25,521 nt of DNA, from positions 1 to 25,521 of the forward strand of contig JBGQDM010000041.1 of assembly GCA_041495845.1 (NCBI GenBank), given 5' to 3'. Positions 1 through 8,082 of this stretch are shown here, piece after piece; the first letter of the stretch is position 1, and the number at the start of each line of letters is the position of its first letter. This stretch comes from JBGQDM01 sp041495845 (GTDB lineage Bacteria; Acidobacteriota; Terriglobia; Terriglobales; Acidobacteriaceae). Both the position numbers and the translations under genes were made by a program. The notes below the pieces were generated by a model, which saw only the letters and a list, made by a program, of their open reading frames with translations, was not told the DNA's origin and did no database searches.

Positions 1-163
1 ACTCCTCGCCCGCATCACCACCGAGTTTGGCGTGGACCTGACGCTGCTCAGTTTATTTGACCATCCTACGCTGGCGGAAATGTCCGCTGAAATCGAAAAA
101 CTGATTGTGGCCAAAGTGCAGGCCGGCGACCCCGTGCCTGCTTTTTCCGGAGAGAAGCGCTAA
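1..163 (+). CDS. C-terminal end of an NRPS/PKS carrier (PCP/ACP) domain, 5'-partial
   Basis: The frame is open from base 2 and ends at TAA 161-163, giving about 53 residues. The sequence LLARITTEFGVDL, followed by LFDHPTLAEM, is the typical helix III/IV end of a phosphopantetheine carrier domain: an [L/A]xRI..x-FGV-x-L segment, then a 'LFxHPTLAxL' motif. The Ser that carries the cofactor would lie upstream of the window. A short polar tail follows (PAFSGEKR). It is therefore the last domain of an upstream assembly-line protein with no C-terminal thioesterase of its own, so its product should pass to the next protein. The stop codon shares one base with the next ATG (TAATG), which indicates translational coupling to the P450-NRPS. 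Whether the upstream protein is NRPS or PKS cannot be decided from this fragment. Confidence 0.85.
   Translation, partial: LLARITTEFGVDLTLLSLFDHPTLAEMSAEIEKLIVAKVQAGDPVPAFSGEKR
149..154 (+). promoter_or_regulatory. Ribosome binding site of the P450-NRPS gene
   Basis: GGAGAG lies eight bases before ATG 163, inside the end of the upstream carrier-protein gene. It supports ATG 163 as the true start and the coupled translation implied by the TAATG overlap. Confidence 0.6.
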
Positions 164-3100
164 TGGCGACGGGCACGCAAGATCGATCGCGGTTGAACGA
201 CCCGATTGCGGTCCTCAGCCTGTACCACCTTCTCGATCCGGAGGTGACCGCTAACCCATATCCGCTGTTTAGCCGGTTGCGCCAGGAAGATCCGGTGCAC
301 TGGGACCCCTTTCTGCACGCGTGGGTGGTGACGCGCTACAGCGACGTGCTTGAGGTTTTGCACACCTATTCTGCCGACCGCACGCCTTCGCCGGAGCAAC
401 TCGCTGCCATGGGCTTGTCCAAACTCGGTCCCATTGCCCAAGTGATGGTGCAGCAGATGCTCTTCATGGATGCCCCGGCACACACACGTTTGCGCGGCCT
501 GGCGTCCAAGGCATTTACCCCGGCTCGCGTCGAGGGCATGCGCGCCCACATCCGGGACATCGTCAACCAGCTGCTTGATGGCGTCGTCAGCCGCAGCCGC
601 ATGGATGTGATTGCCGAAATCGCAGAGCCGCTGCCCGCCATTGTCACTGCGGAAATGCTCGGCGTTCCCGTTGCCGATCGCAATGAACTCAAAGCCTGGT
701 CCGCCAACTTCGCGGAGATGCTCGGTAACTTCCAGCACAATCCCGACCACGCCGACCTCATGCTCCGCACGGTGGACGAAATGACCAAGTATTTCCGCCA
801 TGCGGTCAACGAGATTCGGGAACACCCGCGGGAGGGCTTGATCCACTCGCTGCTGACGGCGGAGATTGACGGCGACCGCCTCTCCGACGAAGAGATCATT
901 GCCAACACCATCGTGACCATGGTGGGCGGCCAGGAGACGACCACCAATCTCATTGGTAACGGCCTGCTGACCCTGCTGCAGCATCCCAGCGAAATGGAAA
1001 AGCTGCGCCAGAATCTTCATCTGATTCCCTCGGCGGTGGAGGAGATGCTGCGCTACGAAAGCCCAAGCCAGCACACAGCTCGCCTCGCTCCCGAAGACCG
1101 CCAACTGGGCGGCAAGCTGATCAAAAAGCGGCAGGCGGTGATGGCAGTGATGGCTGCCGCGAATCGCGATCCCGAACGCTTTCCCGATCCCGACCGTTTC
1201 GACATCGAGCGCAAAGACAATCGCCATCTCGCTTTCGGCTATGCCGCACACTTCTGCTTTGGGGCGCCGCTGGCCCGCGTTGAAGGTCAGGTGGTTTTTG
1301 ACGCCCTGCTCCAGCGTCTGCCCAACCTGCGCCTGGAGCCGCAAAAACTGGTATGGCGTACTAATTCCGGTCTGCGTGGCCTGAATTCACTCCTGGTCAG
1401 CTTCGGCAACGCAGGGGCGCCTGGCCCAGGCAATCCGGAAGCACGCCAGGAGCCCAGCATCACCGTCAACACGTCGAGCGACAAACCCGCTTCTGCGGAA
1501 GACGCCCGTCGCACCCTGCTGCAGGACTATCTCAACCGGCACGTGGCCCAGCCCCGTATCCCGCGCCGCGCCGCGGGCGTCGCCATTCCGCTTTCCTGCT
1601 CGCAGGAGCAGGTTTGGCTGCACTCCGAAATCGCTCCTGAGATTCCGGTTTACAACGAGCCGCTGGTGCTGTTTCGCAAAGGTCCGCTGGACATCGCCGC
1701 CCTCGAGCTCAGTTTTAACGCGATCATCCGCCGCCACGAAGCTTGGCGCACAAACTTCGAGTTGCACGGCAGCCGCCCGGTGCAGATTGTCCGCGAGCCT
1801 TGGGAAATCAAGTTCGCTGTCGCCGACCTTCGCCAGTTGCCTGCTGGGGAACGCGAAGAAGAAGCGCGTCGCATCTCGGCTGCACAGGCGAAAAAGCCGT
1901 TCAACCTGGCTTCTGATCCACTGCTGCGCGGCACTGTCGTCCAACTCGCGGACGATGATTTTCAAATTTGTCTCGCCCTTCACCACATCATCTTCGATGG
2001 CTTTTCCATCTACCAGATTTTGCTGCCGGAGTTGCTGGCCTGCTACCGAGCTTTCTTGCAGGGACAGGAGCCGCACCTTCCGGTCATGAGTCTGCAGTAT
2101 GGCGACTTCGCCGTCTGGCAGCGTAACCGCGAAATCCAGGACGGCCTCTCCGGGCAGATGGACTACTGGCGCACGCAACTGCAGGGCGAACTGCCGGCGT
2201 TGCAACTGCCAACGGATCGCCCGCGGCCGGTCGTACAGAGCTTCCGCGGTGCCATGCATGCCTTCCAGTTGTCTCCTGAGTTGAGCAGTACGGTGCGTGA
2301 GTTCAGCCGCCGTGAAGGCGCCACTCTCTTCATGACGCTGCTCGCCGCTTTCGCCGCACTGCTCCATCGCTACACCGGACAGAGCGATGTGGTGATTGGC
2401 ACCGTCAGTTCCGGACGCCGGCAGCCTGAACTCGAAAGCTTGCTCGGCTGCTTCCTGAATCCGGTGGCGCTACGCCTGCGCCTCACCGGGAAGCCTTCTT
2501 TCCGCGACCTTCTTAAGCAAGCCAGGGAAGTCACGCTGGGCGCACTTTCCCACGATGAAGTGCCCTTTGGCACGGTAGTCAAGGAAATCCACCCCGGTCG
2601 CGACTTTAGCCGCAACCCCGTCACCCAAGTACTGCTCACGCTAGCGCCTACGCTCCCGGAAGTGGAGCCGGGCTGGAACCTGACCCAGATGGGAATTGAT
2701 GTGGGCGCCGCCAAGTTCGATCTCGAGCTCGAACTTGATGACCGCCCGGAAAGCATTCGCGGCCGCTTCGTTTACAACACGGACCTGTTCGACGCCGCCA
2801 CCGTCGCCCGCGCTGCCGGTCATTGGGAAACGTTGCTCTCTGCCGCTGTCGCTGCAGCGGACAAGCAGGTGGCTCATCTGCAAATCCTCACGCCGCCGGA
2901 GAAAGATGAGATCACCGCGTGGAACAGCACGCGCGCGGAATACCCCGCACTTTGCCTGCATCAGTTGGTGGAAGCTCAGGTCGACCGCACTCCGGATGCG
3001 ATTGCGTTGCGACAGGAAAATCGTAGGTTGACCTATGGGCAACTGGAAGCCGAAGCCAACCAGTTGGCGCACGATTTGCTTCGACGCGGCGTAAAGCCGG

Positions 3101-5526
3101 GAAGTCCTGTGGGCGTGTGCCTGAGCAGCTCGCCAGAGCTGGCGGTTGCCCTGCTCGCTGTGCTCAAGGCCGGCGCTGCTTGCCTGCCACTCGACCCTTC
3201 GTATCCGGTCGAGCGTCTGGCCTACATGATGCAGGATTCGGGTGCTCCCCTTCTGATCACGGACGGCAGCGCTCCGGCAGCCCTGTTGGAACTCGCAGCC
3301 CAGGTGGTCGATCTTCGGAGATGTGCGGCAGAGATCTCAGCCTCGCCAGCCAAACGCCCCACGGCTGTGCCCCACCTCGACGCCATCGCCTACGTCATCT
3401 ATACCTCCGGCTCCACCGGCAAACCGCGCGGTGTGGAACTGGCGCATCGCGGACTGGTGAACCAAACCACTGCTGCCGGCCGTCTTTACGCGCTGACTGC
3501 AGCAGATTCCGTACTTCAGTTTTGCGCGCTGAGCTTCGATAGCGCTCTCGAAGAGATCTTTTCCACGCTCGCCCACGGCGCCACGCTCGTGCTCAAGACG
3601 CCGGACATGCCCCTCGCTGTCTCCGACTTTGTGCGCTGGATCGGAGAGCGCAACATCTCCATGCTCGACCTGCCCACCGCGTATTGGCACGAGATGGTGC
3701 ACCAGTTGGCGGAGTCACGGCAGTCGCTACCGCGCCGCCTGCGCCTGATCGTGGTCGGTGGCGAAAAAGCCTCCTCGGTCGCGCTCCAGTCTTGGCGCCG
3801 CATTGCCGGCGAGCACGTGCGCTGGATCAATACCTACGGCCCCACCGAAGCCAGCGTGATCGCGACTGCATTTGAACCTGGCCGCGACGTTCCCGCTAAC
3901 CTGTCCATCGGACGCCCTATCGCCAACACCCGCATCCATATTCTCGACCCGCAACTGCAGCCGCTGCCCGTGGGTGTGCGCGGAGAGCTGCATATTGCTG
4001 GAGATGGTGTCGCTCTCGGGTACCGCCACCGGCCGGAGTTGAACGCCCAAAAGTTCTTGCCCGACGTTTTCGCCACCACCGGCGGCCGTCTTTACAAAAC
4101 CGGCGACATGGCTCGCTATCTGCCGGGCGGCGAGATCGAATTCCTGGGCCGCACCGACGACCAAATCAAGATTCGCGGCTTCCGCGTCGAGCTGGGCGAG
4201 ATTGAAGCGTTGTTGAACCAGCACCCGCAAGTGACCGAGGCGGTCGTCGTGGCCCGCGAAACTCCGGGTGGCGAGAAGGTGCTGGCGGCATTTTTTGTCC
4301 CCGCCCGCGAACCCGGCCCCGAGATTCATGAACTGCGCTCCTTTCTGAAAGACCGGCTGCCCGATTACATGGTGCCCGCTCACTTCGTCGCGCTCGAAAA
4401 ACTTCCGCTCACTCCCAATGGCAAAGTGGATCGTCGCTCGCTACCGGTAGCGGATATTTCCGATGCGGGCGCTGCCGAGATGGAAGTGGCGCCGAGGGAC
4501 GCACTTGAGGCCCAGCTGGTGCAGATTTGGGAGTCGCTGCTCGGCAAGCGCAACATCGGCGTGCGGCAAAGCTTTTTCGATCTCGGCGGCCATTCACTGC
4601 TGGCAGTGCGCCTGATGCATCGCTTGGAGCAGACCTTCGGCCGTAAGATGCCGATTACCACGCTCTTCCAGGCGCCGACGATTGAGCAGCTGGCAGCTTT
4701 GCTGCGGGAAAAAGGCTGGGCCACGTCGTGGTCTTCGCTGGTTCCCATTCATCCATCAGGTTCCAAACCAAGCTTGTTCCTGGTTCACGGCGGCGGCGGA
4801 GCCGTTCTCGTCTATCGCGAGCTCGCGCAACAACTGGGTAGCGACCAGCCCGTTTACGGCTTGCAGGCGCAAGGTCTCGACGGTACTCAGCCGGCCTTGG
4901 ACAGCGTGGAGGCGATGGCGACCCGCTACTTAGAAGAGATTCGAACCCTCCAACCCCAAGGGCCCTACTTCATCGGCGGCCTTTCTTTCGGTGGCACCGT
5001 TGCCTACGAGATGGCTCAACAACTCGATGCGGACGGAGAACAAGTCGCATTGCTGGCGCTGCTCGACACTTTTCCTGGACGTCACGAGACCCATGCGGAA
5101 TTATTGATCAAACTCTCTCGCTTACCGCGGCGAGAGCAAATGGGCTACATTCACCGCAAAACTTCTGGTTACTTGCGCAATTGGAAGCGCCGCATCGGGC
5201 GGTTCTTTCTGCCGCAGGCGCTGAAGCGGGTCCGTGCCGCTATTCATGTCGCTGGGGCGAACTATGAAATGCGTCCCTACCCGGGAGAAGTAACACTCTT
5301 CTACGCCCAGGAAAAATCTTTGCGCGGAGAGCGCGATCCCCATGCGGGCTGGCACCCCCTGGCCCAGGGTGGACTCGTTCTACGTGAAATTCAGGGCGGA
5401 CACGTCAGCATGTTGAGCGGTTCCAATGTCCGCCACCTGGCCGCAGAACTCATGGCTTGCATCGACGCGGCCCAGACCCGCGCCGCCGAGGAACCGCAGT
5501 TGTGCGCCGGAGTATCCAGGAATTGA
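163..5526 (+). CDS. Single-module NRPS with N-terminal cytochrome P450 (P450-C-A-PCP-TE)
   Basis: This 1787-aa cytoplasmic megaenzyme has five domains in order. (1) Cytochrome P450, about 1-418: I-helix GGQETTTN (255-262), ExxR at E294-R297, heme loop FGYAAHFCFG with ligand Cys365. (2) Condensation domain, about 470-900: SCSQEQVW near 478, HHIIFDG at 607-613. (3) Adenylation domain, about 925-1430: YTSGSTGKPRG at 1080, YGPTE, A10 Lys1421 in NGKVDR. (4) Carrier domain with Ser1478 in DLGGHSLL. (5) Type I thioesterase, about 1530-1770: G-L-S1608-F-G, Asp1635, His1747. No stop or frame break occurs at the P450/C junction; a Pro/Ala-rich linker and a helix (RRTLLQDYL) precede the C domain. It should add one amino acid to the chain from the upstream carrier and release the product. 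The P450 may oxidise a carrier-bound residue (inference). The usual FGxG glycine is Ala361. The binding-pocket code reads approximately D-S-E-A-I-V-T-V-I-K; I do not assign a substrate. Confidence 0.95.
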   Translation: MATGTQDRSRLNDPIAVLSLYHLLDPEVTANPYPLFSRLRQEDPVHWDPFLHAWVVTRYSDVLEVLHTYSADRTPSPEQLAAMGLSKLGPIAQVMVQQMLFMDAPAHTRLRGLASKAFTPARVEGMRAHIRDIVNQLLDGVVSRSRMDVIAEIAEPLPAIVTAEMLGVPVADRNELKAWSANFAEMLGNFQHNPDHADLMLRTVDEMTKYFRHAVNEIREHPREGLIHSLLTAEIDGDRLSDEEIIANTIVTMVGGQETTTNLIGNGLLTLLQHPSEMEKLRQNLHLIPSAVEEMLRYESPSQHTARLAPEDRQLGGKLIKKRQAVMAVMAAANRDPERFPDPDRFDIERKDNRHLAFGYAAHFCFGAPLARVEGQVVFDALLQRLPNLRLEPQKLVWRTNSGLRGLNSLLVSFGNAGAPGPGNPEARQEPSITVNTSSDKPASAEDARRTLLQDYLNRHVAQPRIPRRAAGVAIPLSCSQEQVWLHSEIAPEIPVYNEPLVLFRKGPLDIAALELSFNAIIRRHEAWRTNFELHGSRPVQIVREPWEIKFAVADLRQLPAGEREEEARRISAAQAKKPFNLASDPLLRGTVVQLADDDFQICLALHHIIFDGFSIYQILLPELLACYRAFLQGQEPHLPVMSLQYGDFAVWQRNREIQDGLSGQMDYWRTQLQGELPALQLPTDRPRPVVQSFRGAMHAFQLSPELSSTVREFSRREGATLFMTLLAAFAALLHRYTGQSDVVIGTVSSGRRQPELESLLGCFLNPVALRLRLTGKPSFRDLLKQAREVTLGALSHDEVPFGTVVKEIHPGRDFSRNPVTQVLLTLAPTLPEVEPGWNLTQMGIDVGAAKFDLELELDDRPESIRGRFVYNTDLFDAATVARAAGHWETLLSAAVAAADKQVAHLQILTPPEKDEITAWNSTRAEYPALCLHQLVEAQVDRTPDAIALRQENRRLTYGQLEAEANQLAHDLLRRGVKPGSPVGVCLSSSPELAVALLAVLKAGAACLPLDPSYPVERLAYMMQDSGAPLLITDGSAPAALLELAAQVVDLRRCAAEISASPAKRPTAVPHLDAIAYVIYTSGSTGKPRGVELAHRGLVNQTTAAGRLYALTAADSVLQFCALSFDSALEEIFSTLAHGATLVLKTPDMPLAVSDFVRWIGERNISMLDLPTAYWHEMVHQLAESRQSLPRRLRLIVVGGEKASSVALQSWRRIAGEHVRWINTYGPTEASVIATAFEPGRDVPANLSIGRPIANTRIHILDPQLQPLPVGVRGELHIAGDGVALGYRHRPELNAQKFLPDVFATTGGRLYKTGDMARYLPGGEIEFLGRTDDQIKIRGFRVELGEIEALLNQHPQVTEAVVVARETPGGEKVLAAFFVPAREPGPEIHELRSFLKDRLPDYMVPAHFVALEKLPLTPNGKVDRRSLPVADISDAGAAEMEVAPRDALEAQLVQIWESLLGKRNIGVRQSFFDLGGHSLLAVRLMHRLEQTFGRKMPITTLFQAPTIEQLAALLREKGWATSWSSLVPIHPSGSKPSLFLVHGGGGAVLVYRELAQQLGSDQPVYGLQAQGLDGTQPALDSVEAMATRYLEEIRTLQPQGPYFIGGLSFGGTVAYEMAQQLDADGEQVALLALLDTFPGRHETHAELLIKLSRLPRREQMGYIHRKTSGYLRNWKRRIGRFFLPQALKRVRAAIHVAGANYEMRPYPGEVTLFYAQEKSLRGERDPHAGWHPLAQGGLVLREIQGGHVSMLSGSNVRHLAAELMACIDAAQTRAAEEPQLCAGVSRN
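5518..5521 (+). promoter_or_regulatory. Ribosome binding site that decides the flippase start
   Basis: AGGA lies seven bases before TTG 5529. TTG 5523 is in the same frame but only one base past the AGGA. An in-frame ATG at 5457 would overlap the NRPS by 70 bases and give an Arg-rich leader with no family resemblance. The TTG at 5529 is therefore preferred. Confidence 0.5.
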
Positions 5527-5528
5527 CC

Positions 5529-6896
5529 TTGACTCGCCACCAAGAAAACCACAGCGCAGTGCTCGAAGCCGCAACCCAGCCGACGGGTCCGCGCGCCTCT
5601 TCAGCCGTGCTGGCGAAAGTTTTGCCCTGGGCGGCCAAGGGGGGACTCGCCGTCCTGGATCAAGGCCTGATCTCGGGCTCCAACTTCCTGATTGGCATTC
5701 TGTTGGCGCGCTGGCTCGTCCCCGACCAATATGGCGCCTACGCGCTGGCGTTTTCAATTTTTCTGCTGCTGACATTCCTCTATCAGTCTCTGCTTCTGGA
5801 ACCGATGGCCGTCTTCAGCGGTTCGGCCTATCGCAAGTCGTTGCGGGGCTACTTGGCAGCTCTGGTGTGGATCCATGTCGCGCTGACTGCCATCGGCATT
5901 GTTGCCCTCGGCGGCTGCGCACTCGGAGTCTATCTGCGCGGCGGTTCGCCGGCCTTGGCGGGCGCACTGCTCGGCGTCACCATTGCTTCGCCCTCGATTC
6001 TGCTGTTCTGGCTGGCTCGCCGCGCCTACTACATGCAACTGGCGCCGGCCCGCGCCACCGTGGGAGCGTTTGTCTACTGCGCTCTCGTGCTCGCTGGGTT
6101 GTTCTTGGTCTACCGCCACGGCTGGCTTTCACCCTTCAGCGCGTTCTTGCTGATGGCAACGGGGGCGCTCGGGACCGCCGGCTATCTGCTTTTGCATGTT
6201 CGCGCCACGCTGACCAACGACGAACCTGGCCCCAGTGCCCGGGCAACCTGGTTGCGGCACTGGAGCTACGGCCGCTGGGCGCTGGCGAGCGCCGCGGCTA
6301 CCTGGATTCCGTACTACATGTACTATCCGCTGCTCAGTTATTTTTCCGGGATGACCCAGGCCGGGCAGCTGCGTGCGCTGATGAATTTGGCCCTGCCGCT
6401 CGAGCAAACCATCACCGCACTCTCGCTTCTGTTCCTGCCCTACGCTGCTCGCATTTGCGACACGGACGGCGTTGGGGGCGCGCGCTTGGTGACGCGCCGC
6501 CTGACTTTGCTCTTCGTGAGCGGCGCAGTTGTGTACTGGGTTGCTCTGATCCCCTTGCGGACTCCGGTTTTCCACCTGCTCTACGGGGGCAAGTATCTTG
6601 AGGTGGCCTATCTGTTGCCGCTGGTCGCTCTGGAAACAACCATCTGGAGCGCCGGCTTCGGGCCCACGATCGTGCTTCGTGCCATGGAGTCGCCCGCTTC
6701 GGTGTTCTACTCCCGCTGCGGCGCCAGCGCGGTGTCCCTTCTCGTGGGCGTGCCCCTCGCCAAGATGTATGGTCTGTGGGGGTGCGTGATTGGATTCGTC
6801 CTGGCGAACGTTGCAACGTGGCTGGTCGCGGTTGTGCTGCTACGCCGGCGGACGACAGACGTGAACGCCCCGCTGGCCGTTAGCGAGGTGGTGTAG
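5529..6896 (+). CDS. Polysaccharide flippase (Wzx-like, MOP/MATE superfamily)
   Basis: This membrane protein of about 455 residues has roughly 12-14 hydrophobic segments. The first conserved block is LDQGLISGSNFLIGILLARW, followed by DQYGAYALAFSIF. That 'xDQGxxSGxNFLxxILLAR...xxYGxYAL' start is characteristic of oligosaccharide/O-antigen flippases. The family moves undecaprenyl-diphosphate-linked oligosaccharide units across the inner membrane for polymerisation or ligation. TTG 5529 is chosen because AGGA is well placed and the alternative ATG 5457 lies deep inside the NRPS; the TTG start leaves only two bases between the genes. The following gene begins about 60 bases later. With the ligase/polymerase, GT4 and GT26 genes downstream it makes a Wzx/Wzy-type export block. 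Export of an NRPS product is a possible alternative, because MOP members also carry lipid-linked peptide units. Confidence 0.85.
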   Translation: MTRHQENHSAVLEAATQPTGPRASSAVLAKVLPWAAKGGLAVLDQGLISGSNFLIGILLARWLVPDQYGAYALAFSIFLLLTFLYQSLLLEPMAVFSGSAYRKSLRGYLAALVWIHVALTAIGIVALGGCALGVYLRGGSPALAGALLGVTIASPSILLFWLARRAYYMQLAPARATVGAFVYCALVLAGLFLVYRHGWLSPFSAFLLMATGALGTAGYLLLHVRATLTNDEPGPSARATWLRHWSYGRWALASAAATWIPYYMYYPLLSYFSGMTQAGQLRALMNLALPLEQTITALSLLFLPYAARICDTDGVGGARLVTRRLTLLFVSGAVVYWVALIPLRTPVFHLLYGGKYLEVAYLLPLVALETTIWSAGFGPTIVLRAMESPASVFYSRCGASAVSLLVGVPLAKMYGLWGCVIGFVLANVATWLVAVVLLRRRTTDVNAPLAVSEVV

Positions 6897-6942
6897 CCAT
6901 GGCAACTCGCATACACGGTCGCTGCATCTGTTCCCTTAGAAC

Positions 6943-6948
6943 GAGGAG
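6943..6948 (+). promoter_or_regulatory. Ribosome binding site that decides the GH10 start
   Basis: GAGGAG lies seven bases before ATG 6956. The earlier in-frame ATG at 6899 has no Shine-Dalgarno and would place 19 mostly charged residues before a good signal peptide, so ATG 6956 is the likely start. Confidence 0.65.
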
Positions 6949-6955
6949 CCACTGG

Positions 6956-8035
6956 ATGTCCCCCAGAAAAATATTCTTGTGGTTAGCGCTTCTGAGTTGT
7001 CTGACGCTGGCGCTTCCGGTGCCTGCCCAGACCGGTTCCACCGCCAGTTCCAGCGATTCCCTGCGCCGCTATGCGGATGCCCTGGACTTCGGCGTGGGCT
7101 CCGCCATCCAGCGCCGTTACTGGAGCGATCCCCGGTACAAGGACGTTCTGGCCAAGGAATTCAATCGCTCAGTCTCTATTGTCTTCATGAATACCACTCA
7201 GCCGGAGCGCGGCCAGTTCAACTTCCAGCCCATGGATGGAGACATGAAGTTCGCCCGCGAGCACAACCTCAAGCTCTTCGGTCATGTGCTCGTCTATCGC
7301 AATGACCAGACCCCGGAGTGGGTCGGCTTCGGGCGCAATTGCGCGGGCCCCTCAGCCCGCGACCTTGATCGCATTCTGAAGGAGCACATTCAGACCGTGA
7401 TCCGCCACGGCGGTGATGCCTACTATGCTTGGGAAATCGTCAACGAGCCTTCCACTGGCCCCGCCCACAACGGTTGCTGGGCGAAGATCATGGGTCAGGT
7501 GGAAATGATCACCAAAGCGTTTCAGTATGCCCGGGAAGCCGCCCCGAACGCCCAGCTCGTCATCAATGACACCTTTGGCCAGGAAGGCCTGGACCGTGAC
7601 AGCGTGGACCGCTTCTTCGATCTCGTGAACAGGGCCAAGGCCAACGGCGCGCCCATTGACGTGGTCGGCACTGAGATGCATCTCGAAGCGCACCGCCTGC
7701 GGCCGAGTTACATCGATGAATTCAAGTACTTCCTCGACAAAGCCCGCAAGGCCGGCGTGAAAGTGGAAATCACCGAGATGGATGTCTACCAAGGTCCTCC
7801 GGGTGCGTTTCAAGATTCCGCTGCCAAGCAGAAAGAAGTCTTCTACAACGTCGCGAAGACCTGTTTGAAAGACAGCAACTGCATCTCGCTATATGTCTGG
7901 GGCCTCAACGACGAATTCACCTGGCTGCGCCCGGCGAAACACCTGGACGATGCCACGCCCCTTCTTTTCGACGGGCAATACCGGCGCAAGGCCGCGTATG
8001 ACGGCGTACTGCAGGCATTGAAGGAAGGCCGATAG
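6956..8035 (+). CDS. Secreted GH10 family glycoside hydrolase (endo-xylanase-like)
   Basis: From ATG 6956 the protein has 359 residues. It begins with a signal peptide (basic start, then a hydrophobic LWLALLSCLTLALP core, ending near VPAQ), so it is exported. The remainder is one GH10 TIM-barrel catalytic domain of normal length with no carbohydrate-binding module. HVLVYRNDQTPEW corresponds to the GH10 'GHtLvWh.Q.P.W' strand. The acid/base Glu is E164 in WEIVNEP and the nucleophile is E274 in ITEMDV. The family cleaves beta-1,4-xylan and related chains with retention of configuration. Its place between the flippase and the ligase/polymerase suggests it trims or releases the polymer made by this cluster rather than degrading plant xylan; this is inference. 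The substrate cannot be fixed from sequence. One unusual point: the strand reads HVLVYR where classical xylanases have HTLVWH. Confidence 0.9.
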   Translation: MSPRKIFLWLALLSCLTLALPVPAQTGSTASSSDSLRRYADALDFGVGSAIQRRYWSDPRYKDVLAKEFNRSVSIVFMNTTQPERGQFNFQPMDGDMKFAREHNLKLFGHVLVYRNDQTPEWVGFGRNCAGPSARDLDRILKEHIQTVIRHGGDAYYAWEIVNEPSTGPAHNGCWAKIMGQVEMITKAFQYAREAAPNAQLVINDTFGQEGLDRDSVDRFFDLVNRAKANGAPIDVVGTEMHLEAHRLRPSYIDEFKYFLDKARKAGVKVEITEMDVYQGPPGAFQDSAAKQKEVFYNVAKTCLKDSNCISLYVWGLNDEFTWLRPAKHLDDATPLLFDGQYRRKAAYDGVLQALKEGR

Positions 8036-8047
8036 TTATTCGGGCCC

Positions 8048-8066
8048 GCTCTTCTTCGCGAAGAGC
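8048..8066 (+). other. Small perfect hairpin between the GH10 and ligase genes
   Basis: GCTCTTC (8048-8054) and GAAGAGC (8060-8066) form a seven-base-pair stem around a five-base TTCGC loop. No T tract follows, so it is unlikely to be a full intrinsic terminator. It may be a processing or stability element inside the operon. Confidence 0.4.
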
Positions 8067-8082
8067 TGACCGACTCCCACAG

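Noticed and set aside
160..1344. Long reverse-strand open frame opposite the P450 region
   Set aside because: It is antisense to conserved P450 motifs, has a His/Val-rich composition typical of a GC-rich complementary frame, and shows no recognisable domain.
1387..2367. Reverse-strand open frame of 326 codons opposite the condensation domain
   Set aside because: It mirrors the C-domain coding frame, which has clear motifs; no start signal or family pattern.
5426..6601. Forward open frame of 391 codons overlapping the flippase
   Set aside because: Arg/Ala/Ser-rich out-of-frame reading of the flippase, which has the membrane segments and family motif.
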